This document shows, piece by piece, positions 12,333-33,209 of a stretch of DNA of 64,000 bases. The DNA is taken from positions 2,129,501 to 2,193,500 of the forward strand of contig NC_084672.1 of NCBI RefSeq assembly GCF_028389875.1, in the 5' to 3' direction. Source of the stretch: Rhea pennata. Taxonomy: Eukaryota; Chordata; Aves; Rheiformes; Rheidae. The notes under the pieces were generated by a model. The model was given only the letters and a program-made list of their open reading frames with translations, did not search any database and was not told where the DNA came from. Every line of letters starts with the position of its first letter. Positions within the stretch are counted from its first letter, which is position 1. A program made the position numbers and the translations under genes.

Positions 12333-13783
12333 GAGTCATGCTGCCTGCATTTATTGAAAAACAGGTAAGCAAAGTCAGCAGTACACATTATCAGAAATCA
12401 AACAAGCTGCAGTGAGTGGAGGTGCAACTCCAATGAGGAGCTGTATTTATAGTCTGGTAATTAAAAACCATTTTATCAACCTTGCATTGAGACTAAACCT
12501 TTACAGCAAGATATTGACAAGATCTGTGGCAATGAATGAACAGTATTTGACTTTAAACTTACGAGCTGCAGTTATTTAACTTTACTCAATACAGTGAAAA
12601 TCAGTTCTAGAAAAATGCCAACAGTCAGTATTATTAATGATGTTTCTTATAATACTATCTTTTCATCTCTGAGACTCATTTAACTTGTGTCAAGAATATT
12701 CTCCAAAATTAAATACAGTAGTGTAAGTGCTTCTTTGATTAAAGTGTAATTTAGTGTTGCTTTTAGAAAAATCACATGTATTGCTTCATTAAGTGGGAAA
12801 CAGTTCCATTATCTGGAATTAAGTAAAAAGTATTTAAATTACATTATAGTATAGTCACAGCTTGATAGTTGTTTATTTGGGAACAGTGATTTTTTCCTCC
12901 CCTCCAAAAACAATCCCTACCCATTTTACATTTATATTCCAGTCTATGGAAAGTAGAATAAATAACTTAAGTCACCAGATCTGGAATTTGGAATGGATAG
13001 GATTATCTGCTGGTATTAAACTCAGCACCAATAATATGGTGTTTGAACTAATTATCCAGCTATTCTGTACTTTCCACTATACAAATAGTTCCCTAAAAGC
13101 TGCTTCTTCAAGGTTTCTGGCTGAATTTAAGTCTTTTCTCCATGTTTGCTTGTTCTCAGTTACAACTGGAGAAAATAGCTTTTTGTACCACAAACTGAGA
13201 TGGTATTTTTCCCGTTCTCCTGCATTATTTAAAAATAAAAACTTGTAAGTTCAGGCATGAAACTCAGTCTTCTGGATTAGTTGGGTTTTGTTACTTACCT
13301 ATAGAGTAATGAAGCAACAACAACAAAAAGATACAGATACCTGGAGTTCAAGAATTGCAAAAAACACAAGCATAAAACATATTTTAGATATTTTATTTAA
13401 ATATCATTTGAAGACATGTAATATATACATAATCTTTTGGGATGGTGTTTTTCCAAAAGTCTTCCAGGCAGTTGTGAAGAGTCAGTATCACGGACTCATT
13501 CAAACAAGCAAGCAACTATAACAATTAATGTATTATCAAACATCTAGTAACAGTCTATATTCTAAGCTTATAATTACATGCAATGTTTTGAGAAAGTTTC
13601 CTTACCCACACACTACAATTCAGTTCTGTAAGTTGGTAGATGTATCTTTTTTAAATATTCTGAAGTTTATTCAGCAGTTCTTATCACTGACTTTAGCAAA
13701 TTCTAACACCCTTAGAAAAATTAATTCTTCTCCCAAGGCTTCAACTTTTTCAACTTTACTAACCTCTACAAAAATAAATCATC

Positions 13784-13808
13784 AAAAAAAAAAAAAAAAA
13801 AAAAAAAA
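13784..13808. repeat. Poly(A) tract, 25 bases
   Basis: A simple A run lies downstream of the C15orf61 stop on the minus strand, where it reads as poly(T). It is probably a microsatellite; no LINE or SINE body is attached that I can recognise. Confidence 0.85.
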
Positions 13809-13902
13809 CCACTCAAAAAATCCACCACAATAAAGCTTCCTGCAGACAACATATTACATAAAAATAGACACTGAAAAAATGGAGAATTGCCTTCAGGTTT
13901 TT

Positions 13903-13908
13903 TTTATT
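13903..13908 (-). terminator. C15orf61: Candidate polyadenylation signal of C15orf61
   Basis: AATAAA on the minus strand occurs about 75 bases downstream of the stop codon, giving a very short 3' UTR if used. Another AATAAA on the same strand is at 13,666-13,671, so a longer 3' UTR is equally possible. The choice cannot be made from sequence alone. Confidence 0.4.
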
Positions 13909-13980
13909 CTGAGGCAGTAGATATTTGTAGTAGCTGTAACATGGAAACCCACCAAATAACAGGTACTTGAGGGCATGATT

Positions 13981-16467
<2,487 letters not shown>

Positions 16468-17527
16468 TCACACAAAATGATAAACCGGTAATCCGTACAG
16501 GGGAATGCATGTTAGTGCTCATTATCACGGGTAAGAATATCACAAGGTATGAGGCAATTTTTTAAAATTTGTTTTGTTTACAGCGCTTACGCTGAAGGGA
16601 CTGCCACCCTGTGTTTTGCTGGCCCATCTCACAGCCACAGTACGAATCAGATGAACACGAGTGAGAAAATTTCTAGTTAGGCCACATAGACGCACAACAT
16701 AGATTTTACTTAGTGAAATTTGACAGTGATGTTAGAGGTAAAAAACAGTTCTTTGAATGTGTTAGATCACTTTGAAGAAAAATACTTAGAAATCATAACT
16801 AAGATTCTGTGATTAATCTAGAAAAACCCTAAGGTTTTCAACCATTAAACATTCTATTTGAGGGAAAAAAACACTGTACAGAAGAGTAAATTGAGAAATG
16901 TGAGCAGATTTTTTTCTTTTCATAATTACAAGCAATATCTCAAACTCAGCAATCTTAAACCACTGAGCTATGTAGTATGAATGTGCTAATTAATCAACTA
17001 TTACCCAGTAAGGTACCCTGTTTACTTACTGTAATGTACTACATGTGTGTAGAACCAGTAATTATTAATCATTGCCACAGTAACAAATTTGACTCAAGTT
17101 CACCTTCCTATAATTAATAGAGCATATAGTTAGCTTTAATATCTTTCTTTATTAGCAGCAACAATGACTATGGATAAGAAAGAAAGTGGAATCTGATACC
17201 ATGGTTTGCTGAGGTGAAGGGCTGACCTAATGTATTATACTCTAAGGGTGATATTCTGCTATTATGTTTCACATTCAAAGTTACTTCCCAACCATAGTTA
17301 CTTTGGTTTTAAAAAGTATTAATTTCAAGATATTTGCAGTTAAACTTATGTTGCTATTACAATTTAAAGTGTATGGAAGAGGAAAAATAATTTTACAGGC
17401 TCTGACAACATAACTTTTCACTAGCTAAGAGCATGTAGATGCATGTTTACTTGCACAACAGACTACAAGGTGGAGGTGGACTGAGAACTGGCTGAAAGGC
17501 AGAGCTCAGAGAGTTGTCGTCAGTGGT

Positions 17528-17806
17528 GTGGAGTCTAGTTGGAGGCCTGTGGCTAGTGGCGTTCCCCAGGGCTCAGTACTGGGTCCCACTCTGTTCAACT
17601 TCTTCATCAGTGACCTGGGTGAGGGGACAGAGTGCCTCCTCAGCAAGTTTGCCGATGATACCAAGCTGGGAAGAGTGGCTGACACACCTGAGGGCTGTGC
17701 TGCCATTCAGAGAGACCTGGACAGGCTGGAGAGCTGGGAGGAGAGGAACCTCATGAGGTTCAACAAGGGCAAGTGCAGGGTCCTCCACCTAGGGAACCAC
17801 AGATAA
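17528..17806 (+). pseudogene. CR1 reverse transcriptase fragment
   Basis: The frame carries the RT palm region: [20 protein letters not shown], then KFADDTKLG, which contains the FADD catalytic box, followed by the helix [13 protein letters not shown]. It ends at TAA. The coding sense resumes in another frame near 17,874, so at least one indel separates the two halves. The endonuclease domain and the N-terminal part of the RT are absent. The copy cannot encode an active enzyme. Confidence 0.9.
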
Positions 17807-17873
17807 CCCTAGGCACCAGTACAAGCTGGGGGCTGACCTACTGGAGAGCAGCTCTGCAGAGAAGGACCTGGGA

Positions 17874-18455
17874 GTGCTGGTGGATGACAAGCTGACCATG
17901 AGCCAGCAATGTGCCCTTGTGGCCAAGAAGGTCAATGGTCTCCTGGGGTGCAGTGGGAAGAGTGTTGCCAGCAGGTGGAGGGAGGTGATCCTGCCCCTCT
18001 ACTCAGCCCTGGGGAGGCCTCATCTCGAGTACTGTGTCCAGTTCTGGGCTCCCCAGTACAAGAGAGACATAGTGCTACTGGAGAGAGTCCAGTGTAGGGC
18101 TACAAAGATGATCAGAGGGCTGTAGCATCTGCCCTGTGAGGAACGGCTGCAAGAACTGGGCCTCTTCAGCCTGGGGAAGAGAAGACTGAGGGGGGATCTT
18201 ACCAATGTGTCTAAGTACCTGAAGGGAGGGTGTCTAGGGGACGGGGACAAACTCTTTTCAATTGTCCCGTGTGACAGGACAGGAGGCAATGGGCAGAAAT
18301 TGAAGCACAGGAAGTTCTGCCTGAACGTGAGGGGGAATTTCTTCACTGTGAGAGTGACAGAGCACTGGCACAGGTTGCCCAGAGAGGTTGTGGAGTCTCC
18401 TTCTCTGGAGATATTCAAGGCCTGCCTGGATGCAACCCTGTCTAACATGCTCTAG
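17874..18455 (+). pseudogene. CR1 RT C-terminal remnant
   Basis: In a frame different from the upstream fragment, this segment encodes the end of the CR1 open reading frame, starting at [12 protein letters not shown] with later motifs [20 protein letters not shown] and [11 protein letters not shown]. An in-frame TAG at 18,123 interrupts it; the same frame continues through 18,455. It is a decayed coding segment of the retrotransposon, not a host gene. Confidence 0.85.
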
Positions 18456-18533
18456 GTGACCCTGATGAGCAGGGAGGTTGGACTAGATGATCTCCAGAGG
18501 TCCCTTCCAACCTTACTGATTCTATGATTCTAC

Positions 18534-21500
18534 AAATGGAATGAGGTAGCATCTGTATTTACAAAGGAGTAGCAAAACATTGCATACATCATGGCTAAAG
18601 ATCCTATTTTTTAAAGATGAGGCTGAAAGCAGTTTGGAGCATCATTCTGCATGTATTCCATTAATAATATCTGGCTGCACAGTTAAGGCCTCTGTGTTTG
18701 TTGCATTCTGGTATAGTCTTATATTGTTTATTATATCAAAACAGCCTTCTGAAATACACATCTTTGTGATGAAGCTGAAAACAGTCTAACCATTCTTTTG
18801 TCAAGGTGATGCATTAAATTAAATTCATGAAGCTTGTTAACCATTGCAGTATATAATCTTTAGTGTCTGATAGCTATAATAAAATCTGTGGTGAAAAAGA
18901 AAATAGAGTATCCGTATACCACATAAGGAGCACCTCAGATCTATAATACGTAATCTGTTCAGTGGGAAGCTATATTAGGCAATGAGTGTGAAATGTTTAG
19001 GATCACAATAGTCTACCTTCTGGCTTTGTGCTCAGAGTTCTCACTTTGAATGTGGAAACTTAGACTGAATACTTTCCCCCCAACACAGCCCCCAGGGCTT
19101 TAAGCACATATCTCTGAACAGGGATACTCAAGTTCCAGTACCTAGTCCAGGTAACATTTAATGCTAGGACCTAGGATGTCAGGAAAGGTCTCCCATCTAT
19201 TGTATCCTTGTATTGTGAAAGTGCTCACTCTAGCTCCCAAAATGTTTGCAAAGAGGAAAATCTTTTACAGGAAGGAGCAAAATACTCCCAAGCACTCTGT
19301 AAAATACTCTACTAGTTAGTGGTTAGAGCATTCCCAAATGAGCAGTGTTTTTCCATTCTTTCAGGGAAAAAGCAGAAATTCAGTGTAGATCTCCTACTTG
19401 TATAAAAGAGCTGTGCTTCATGAGTTCTTTGCTTTTTTGAAGCAGGCCTCCAGGTTCATGAATCTTGATAGACCAAAGCTGTGAGACAGCAACTGAGCTA
19501 TCAGTATTGTTAAGACCAACAGCAGAAGCCACAATTCATGGCTGCCATAACATGCATTGCTACACAGCTAAGTGACAGTCTATAGGACAAGAACCACAAT
19601 ACTCTAACCAGCTCCTTTACACATGCATGAAGAAGTAATTTAGTTATGTAAGGCATCTTCTAAGATGACTTAGGATGTCTGAGGATGCTGAAAAAGCTAC
19701 CCTGGACCTTAGTGCGTTTTGCCTTGAGTTATTTCTAGGCACACCTTGAACAAGCTTAGGTACCTGGGAAAATGTATTGGTAAACATCTAAGGCACCTAC
19801 AGATGTTTGAGGGCTTCCAGTATTAGATAGCAAGAGAGCAGAGGAACTAACCTGAAATGGGTAGCATGTATGCTACAGACAGTATGTAAATTCTTGCAAA
19901 AACATGTTTTACACAGCTCTATTTTGAAATAACCCTTGCTAGCCTTGAAGTGCTAGCAGCTGAATGCACATCTTCATTTGCAGCCCTGACCCATCAAAAG
20001 CATGAAACCTTTATTTTAATTGCCTCCTGCAATCACTGCCAAACCCCATTTCCCTTTATCTCTTTCCACAAACATTCCTCCACACCTTGCAGCTGTAGAA
20101 CCAGTCTGAGTATTTGCCTTGTCATTAGCTGCAGAATTTCTTTGGCAATTTCTGATGAGCAACCATGCCTGAACCACATTTTATCTTCTGATTCCTACAT
20201 TTCCTACTTGCTTCATTTTCTTTCCAGCCTAGATCATGTTCTGAATAGTGCTAAAATTCAAGCTGCAACCCAAGAACTCTATCATTGCTTTAGCGAGAAG
20301 GAATAAATAATCTGGTAGTCTGAGTGCAAGAACCATGACTATGTTTCTGACATATTTCTTTTTCTTGGAAGATTAGAATTTCAGTTCATAGCTGCTGTAT
20401 TGCTGAAAAAAAAATGCATTTTTGGCACGAGCAGCATGGGAGTTGAATGTGAGAAACTGTAAAGCAGTTTCAATCCTTCTATCAGCTCGAGGCTCAGAAG
20501 TGTTAATAGTAATTAAAAACTTTTTTCCTCAAAATACACTTCACACTTTGCACATACTGAGAAATCTCTCTCACCATGGGAACTTTCAGATCACTTGTTC
20601 TATGCAAAAAACAGGTACAGTTTTCTTTTGTCAGAACAGAACAAAGACATAAGGAAGTACAGGTTTCATTTACTCCTAGGACACTGCAGTCTATTAAGTG
20701 CCAGTGAACTAATGAGCCTCTCAGACCTTATGTTATTCTGGCTTGGATCGAGGCTTAACTTTCCTTAACCCTTAAGAAACCAGCTAATTCCTAGATTGGT
20801 ATTGCCATGCTCTCCCATACCTACTTCCCCCTCAGGATATTGTTTTTATTCACCAAATTTGGGCATTATGTAGTTTGGATATGAAGCTAGGTGAGAAATC
20901 TAGAAAGAGTTTCTTGGCAGTAAAATATGAGAGAGTATATTACAAATGTGTTGAGGAAAAAGTCAGAAAAACATCCTCATCTACAGACCTTCAATGTAAA
21001 ACAGAAAAAAATCTCTTGTCCTATCTGAACAGTACTGTGTCTGAAGAACTAGTAAACAATTATTCTATGCTTTTTGGCATATCATTTCTTGGCAAGTGAG
21101 ATCCATGTTGTACCTACCACAGCCAAAAGCTTTGTTACTTTCATTTCTAATCACAGAGGAAGAAGGTTTCTAGGAAGCAAGTTCATTGGCTAAATCTCAC
21201 ATAAGAAAAGTCTACATGGTATATCCAAAACCAAGACAATATCTAGATTACATGACAGAAAGGAACAAAAATTCTAAGAAAATATATCCTTTTAGATTTG
21301 TATTTGACGAATAGACTGGAATTCACATAAACATTCTCATCTGAAATGAATTACCTTTGTAAACAAAGTAGAAAAAAAAGCTAATAGAAAAGATTATTTA
21401 TGAAGCTAATAGATCAAAGACCCCAAAAGGCATCAGAAAAGCAGGGCACAGATCTGCTGTAACTGCTTGGTCAAATTCATTACTTGTCCTAAAAACGATT

Positions 21501-22590
21501 TTGCTTGATCTTTTTAGGAAGTAAACTTAAGATAGTTGCCATGCTCTGGACAATTATATACAGCCAATGGAGAAAGATAAGCTCTTCTATAGTACAATTT
21601 AGAAAGTATTTATTTTTTGGAAGAGATGACAGATTTGATGGATGAAGATAATTGTATAGATATAACAGATGTCAGTAAGACTTTACTGTAACATCACACA
21701 GCAATTCCTATAAACGTCAGCTATATCTGAAATAAAGAATATATTTGATGGATACATAGATCCCCCAAAGTCATGGTATATTGGAATACAACATACAACA
21801 AACATGATTCTAATGCTCTTCTCAGAATCTATTGGTGAAGCAATACTATAAGCGTTATTTTAAATAATTTGGAAGTGAACATAAAATAACTGCTGCCAAA
21901 GTCTGTAGATAACAAGAAATAGCAGAATGATAACAAAAAGGACAATCAGTTCTAAGGAGGAGTCTGGATCACTGGGCTCAATGATACAATGGCATGCAAG
22001 TGTGTTATTTATAGAAACAAGAACACTGGACATTCTTTTAGGCTGAGAAGAAAAAGGCTTGAAAGGGAGTTTGGGATCACAGAATTCTTTTCAATTGAGT
22101 ATGATCTGCTAGTACGATTTAGTGACAAGACAGCATGATCCCTCTATGTTTATGCAGGGCGATATAAAACAGAAGAAAGTGGCATTTTCTTTGTATAGCA
22201 CATCAGTGAGAAAATCATTGGAATACTTTATCTAGTTTGAGTCCAGCACTTCTAGAGGGATATTAACAAACCAAAACTGACTCAGAAGTTTTGGCTCAAG
22301 GAACAGAAAGATTCATCTCACCAAGAGAGGGGTTATTTTACAGTAAACAATACTTCACTTTCTCAGACAAAAGGCGTAACAAGATTCAGTTGCTAGAAGC
22401 TGAAGGTAAACAAATGCAGACTATATTTAAGGGGCCCTTAACAGTAAGGATAATTACCCAATGGGATTTATTAAATTATAAGGTATACAGTTTGCAGGTC
22501 AGAGTAGACTGTCTCCTCTGTTTTAGAGGCTGTGATTCTATCAATAAGATTTTTAAAATAGACAGAGTACTTCAGGTTTCACAATATGAG
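18534..22590. other. Intergenic region downstream of IQCH
   Basis: AT-rich DNA lies between the CR1 copy and the IQCH polyadenylation signal. I recognise no gene, CpG island or further repeat. Open frames such as 19,950-20,306 lack protein-like conservation signals. Confidence 0.55.
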
Positions 22591-22601
22591 TATCAGGGAC
22601 A

Positions 22602-22607
22602 TTTATT
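22602..22607 (-). terminator. IQCH: Candidate polyadenylation signal of IQCH
   Basis: AATAAA on the minus strand lies about 190 bases downstream of the IQCH stop codon. The following minus-strand sequence includes TGTGAAACCTG and TCTGTC, compatible with a weak GU-rich downstream element. Other signals further left cannot be excluded. Confidence 0.5.
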
Positions 22608-22798
22608 ATGATCCTCTGCTTTTCACTAATTTCATTTTGTGAAATAAGGGATATTCTATTAAACATTACACTCAAATATCATTGAAATATCCTGTCTCAG
22701 TTAATACTAATTCACAGTACAAAGGAAAACCAAACCTGTTCTTACAGATGAGAGTTCATTTCTGGAAGCATAAAGAATATGGCAATTAAATGTTTTAA

Positions 22799-22900
22799 CT
22801 ATTCTTTCAGAGCATCTGCTTCAGAAGGTTGCTCTTCCTCCAATTTCAGTTTGTTTTCTGCTGTAATTCCTAGAATTGCTTCAATATCTCGAATTGCCAT
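22799..22900 (-). CDS. IQCH: IQCH terminal coding exon
   Basis: After the acceptor CTGTTACAG the exon reads MAIRDIEAILGITAENKLKL and then a Glu-rich end, ADALKE, before TAG. It has 33 codons plus stop and is in phase 0 with the previous exon, which ends ETNFK. The helix followed by an acidic, low-complexity tail matches the C-terminal end expected for IQCH. The ORF is visible only on this strand between the acceptor and the stop; the exon is too short to stand out by itself. Support comes from phase, acceptor quality and the continuity of the protein. Confidence 0.85.
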   Translation of the reverse strand: MAIRDIEAILGITAENKLKLEEEQPSEADALKE

Positions 22901-29148
<6,248 letters not shown>

Positions 29149-29274
29149 CTGGAGGTCAAATCCCACACCATGAGCTTTACACATCTGGAGGAGAACATTA
29201 TAGTAGATTATTGAAAGGTTGGAGTGTCTCAGCTGGCTGCTTGCTACTGCGTAGCAGTTGCTTACTGGAGAAAG
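29149..29274 (-). CDS. IQCH: IQCH coding exon (42 codons)
   Basis: The exon runs from TTTTTTCTAG|CTT to CTCCAG|GTACAA, with 42 codons in phase 0 at both ends. It encodes LSPVSNCYAVASSQLRHSNL, then SIIYYNVLLQMCKAHGVGFD and LQ. The hydrophobic strand-helix pattern and the phrase LCK/MCK-x-HG-x-G match the corresponding segment of IQCH. No start codon opens this frame, so it can only be seen by following splice signals. Both neighbouring exons share phase 0, which makes the join unambiguous. Confidence 0.87.
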
Positions 29275-32200
29275 CTAGAAAAAACAACACAGGATTCTTC
29301 ATTTTTGTACCATTTTGTATCAGCCACTGATAATTTGCTATTTAAACAAACAACTTTTACAGCTTTTTTTGCTCAGTTGTATTCATGTAAATGTGGAGTA
29401 AGTCCATTGACTCATTTAGAGGAATTCCCATTTGTAACAATGTCTCTTGAACATAGACATTTCTATGCAGCAGGATTCTATTCTCATCTGATACTGTACA
29501 TAAAACGTTAAGATTATAGATAAGTATTACTGAATCAGTCTTTATGAACCACATTTTGATATTTTCATAACTTCATTGGTAACTGAGTCCTGTTCATTCT
29601 AAACAGCTAATGTCCTTAATCATTCTAAACAGCTAATGATCAGGATACTCTAAATTGATCCTGCTATGTAGAAACATATGTTGTTCTAAAGTCTAAGCTT
29701 AGCTCTTCTCAATAGCAGAAATTCCAAGATGGACAACTAATAGTTTTTGCTGTAGGAATAAAAGATTTTAAACAGCTTTTCTAAAGCTAAATTTTAAGTT
29801 GGTTTCTCCAAGACTGAGGATGCAACTCCTGCATTAGTGTGCATATTTTTTCCAGCAAGATTGTAAGGAGACTAGGCCCAGTGATTCTAAAAGTTTCTAA
29901 ACCACAATGCCTGTAGTTTTGCTCTGCCTAAAGGCTTGATGATGGACTGAGTACACAAATGATCTTGTGCTGCTCACCCTGGAAGAGGAGAGCACCAAGA
30001 GCACAACTGTTTAAAGATCAGTCCTATGTGACAATCGTTGCTGAATTAATGCCAAGGAAATATTAATTCTAATTCATTCTTCACTAAAATGTCAGAATTG
30101 TCACAAAGTAATTAACTATAGAAAGTCTTAAGTATTGTTCTTAATTGACTTAGAGCTTAAAGTGACAAAGGGTTGGGTTATATTTATAGGAAAGCCTGCA
30201 TCTGAGATTTGAGCGGGAGGCTATGCAGTAATGACATTTGACACAGGAGCGTACAGAGCACATGTAACACTGCTCTGGAGGCTGCATTCCCCTCAGTTCC
30301 CTGATAAATCTGTACTTAGGAGAAGGGCCAGGTAATAGATGTTAGCTATACAACTGGTATCAGTGGAGTTTATACTGTGGCTAAAAGTTAATGCAACATT
30401 TAAGTTTAAATTTTATCAGTGCTTAGGATAAGAAAATAAAGATGTTGAGTTGAGTAGAAGTAAAAAGATACATTCTCCTAAACTGAGGCTTTCCTGTGAT
30501 ATTCTGCGTAATACCGGGCTGTTTGTTCAAGAATGGGGATACTGCACACTGAAGCATGTAATTTACAGTATTTTTTTCTAAAATTATATTTGTTTTGACA
30601 CTGACTCATTTAAGCTGACATAGCTGAAATCCTTATATAATACATCTCTGCCTGAAAATTAATCATGTTTATAATATTCTGAGAATTAATAACACCCATT
30701 GCTCAAGTCATTAACTTAAAAAAGGAGCTTCCAAAATCTGTTCTCTGCAGTGGGGGACCACAAATAAATGAATGCTTGATAAAATAATCCAAGTAGCAGT
30801 TTAACAAGCGTAAACTTGAATGTGGCTGCAATAACACAGAACTATTGTTTAAGGGTTGGCATCAGGTTGATGAGGTGCTTATTTCAGCTACAAAGCATGC
30901 ATACACATGCATAATGAACTGCAGTATGAATTATTAATGTGTTGCTTATTTAGCCTCATCTGTCTAGAAGATAATGTATCCTAACTATAATGAGTGATTG
31001 GTTTTGTACATAATTACAGTAGCAGCAGTATCTCGGAAATTTGTTCTTTCAAAGAAGGATTTCTAAAAATAAAATCATCATACAAACTCAGTTGCTGCTC
31101 CATTTTATCAAAATCAAACCTACTAGGACTGAGAATACATAATAAATTAAAAGGGACAGAATCATTATTAACATCATAATTTTACACAAAGTGTTTTACT
31201 TAATCATTCATTACCGATCATGTGCTGTAAAAGCATTTGTCTCTAATTTTGTTTGTTTGTTTTTTTCTAGAGATATTTTCAGAGAGTACTTTTTTGTAGT
31301 TAACTCTTAAGGAGCTAAGGACCTCAGAAAACTGAAAGAAGAAAAATAGAGTGACAATTTATGTTAATTCTGACAGAATTTTAATTAAAAAAGTTGCTAC
31401 TTGATTACTTTTCATTTCTAAAACTTGTACTGCTGGGACTAATCATATCTAATTTACTTCTCTCCAACCAAAAGTGGTTGCTTGACAAGAACAATAGATC
31501 AAGACCTCATTAACCTCTAAATTACAGCTCTATCACATTTTTGGAATGGTGCAACGTTCCTCCTCTACATATGAAGAAAGGAGGTTGTGAATCCTCTTGT
31601 CAAAATGTGTAAAACAATGTCTGGGTTTTATATATATTTATATATATACATGTATATACATATCTTTTTCATCCTCTCTGACTTTTCTAGAGGATTGTAG
31701 ATTTTCCTTTCTTCCTTTTTTAGAGGGACAATCTCAAAGTTGATAGGCCATATTAAGTCATGCTATCAGATTGATCTAATATAACAAATAAGCATAATCA
31801 TCACAATACGTTAACCATGCTTCTGTGGTAGTGTTTTCATAGAGATTTCAAAGCAATATACAAATATTGTCTTATTTAAAATCACAGCATCCTTGTGAGG
31901 CACTATTATGAACACTATCTTAGAGTTTTCAGATTAAAACCGAAGGGTGAGATCCAGAAGAAGAAATAGGCGTCACAGCACTCAGCATTTCAGTACCTAA
32001 CTTTGTGGTGCCTGGCCACCACAATAAAATCTACAGTCCTGAGCACCTTGGCTTGGTATACAACAGCCACAGAGAGCTGAGCGCTCTCAAATTCACAATG
32101 CGACACATCAAGTGCAGAAGAATCTCATTGTTTTCTGTTACCGGTTTAGATCGAGAAAGAGGCATGGAACGTTTAAGCTCTTTTCTTCTTCAGGGCTTAG

Positions 32201-32973
32201 TTATTTTGCTCTGCATTGCAGACAGGAGCCTTCTTCCAGTTGAGATTCACAACTCTGGGCCAAAAACAGCAAGCAAGAAGGAGCCTAACTGCATACTCCT
32301 GATTAGGGAACTCACAGTGGCTAGGGTGCCCTGAGTTCTTCTCCCTATTGAAATCCCTGCATCCATAATTTATAATGGAGAATTAGATGTCTCTGGTGCT
32401 CTGTTGAACTGAATGAAGGTTGTGAGGATGAAGACTGGGTTTAACTCAGTGAGACCTGTTAGAGACAAAAATGTCCAGATCCTTTTGTGGACATACCTCT
32501 GATTGTCTCCCCCTTGGTTTTGTGCATGAAATTAAAAAGCTGAGGTAGAGCTTCAGTGTCCTAACTTCTAATCCCAAACCAGAGCTCATGAGATAGAGGC
32601 TCAGATTTTTGCTTGACTGCTTTTAAGGTACTCATACTGTCAGGGGAGTGTTTTTGACCCCCTGTCTTGTTCTTACAATGTATAAATTACCACCTTTCTT
32701 ACAACATGAAAACTACACAGAATGCCTATAAGTTAGGTACTGCCATAGATCAGTATTATTGAATACAAAGGCTATATAATCAGGTACCCACAAACACCCA
32801 AAACATTTATTTTAATTTCTAATGTGATGGTATCTCAGTGTCTCATTTAGTTTAATAACCTCCTAAAAATCTAATAGTAGCAGTTCTGTTATTCAGGTCA
32901 AGACCAGCAATCAGATTTTAACTTTTGGGTAATCTGCTTTAATAATTTTATATGTAAATAAATCATTGCTTAC
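29275..32973 (-). other. IQCH: IQCH intron
   Basis: A 3.7-kb AT-rich intron. It contains a 19-bp direct repeat (29,594-29,612 and 29,620-29,638) and a TA-rich microsatellite at about 31,628-31,662. No other gene is seen. Confidence 0.75.
31628..31662. repeat. TA/TATATAC microsatellite
   Basis: Alternating TA tracts with ACATG and ATAC interruptions form a simple repeat inside an IQCH intron. Confidence 0.8.
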
Positions 32974-33141
32974 AGTTTGTGTCTCTTCATGCTGAATGTG
33001 TTGGCTTTTCATTTTCTTTGAACCAAGTGATACTTCAAAGCGGCTAGAGCGACAATCCAGATTTCCATCTGTCACATACAACATGAGCTGAGTCAAGGCC
33101 AGCTGGTCACTATAGCAAAGGTCAAGGTCTGTTGCCCACAC
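32974..33141 (-). CDS. IQCH: IQCH coding exon (VWATDLDL segment)
   Basis: The exon has 56 codons, phase 0 at both ends, from TTGATTAG|GTG to CAAACT|GTAAGC. It encodes [20 protein letters not shown] followed by [15 protein letters not shown] and a polar linker. In the ATP-grasp comparison this is where the core ends: LDL-x-Y-(S)DQLALT occupies the position of the metal-binding 'EINLR..T' segment of related ligases. The linker after it ([15 protein letters not shown]) is variable. The acceptor is preceded by an unusually long T tract (33,168-33,199 on the opposite strand). Confidence 0.92.
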
Positions 33142-33164
33142 CTAATCAAAACACAAACAGGCAC

Positions 33165-33167
<3 letters not shown>

Positions 33168-33202
<35 letters not shown>

Positions 33203-33209
33203 AGAGAGA
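33168..33209. repeat. Poly(A) 32 plus (GA)n, poly(T) on gene strand
   Basis: 32 consecutive A are followed by GA repeats. On the IQCH strand this is a CT/T tract ending 27 bases upstream of a splice acceptor, so it extends the polypyrimidine region. It is probably length-polymorphic. Confidence 0.85.

Larger units (their letters stand above)
3900..13660. other. Intergenic region between C15orf61 and MAP2K5
   Basis: About 10 kb of AT-rich DNA separates the 3' end of C15orf61 from the MAP2K5 promoter. I see no conserved coding segment, no CpG island and no recognisable transposon. Open frames of up to about 150 codons, for example at 5,851-6,297, look random. It contains two short perfect hairpins (listed separately) and an A/G homopolymer at about 6,374-6,391. 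Confidence 0.6.
17462..18533 (+). mobile_element. 5'-truncated CR1 LINE
   Basis: This is a sense-strand copy of the 3' end of a CR1 non-LTR retrotransposon, about 1.07 kb. It holds the C-terminal part of the reverse transcriptase, the standard 3' UTR and the terminal CR1 signature ATTCTATGATTCTA, with no poly(A) tail, as is typical for the family. The 5' truncation is the normal outcome of CR1 insertion. Coding frames are broken. It lies between IQCH and the C15orf61 promoter. The similarity to consensus CR1 looks fairly high, so the copy is younger than the one at 25.9-27.2 kb. Confidence 0.95.

Noticed and set aside
12301-12340. Hairpin considered as a microRNA precursor
   Set aside because: The perfect stem is only 9 bp, far shorter than the roughly 22-bp paired arms of a pre-miRNA.
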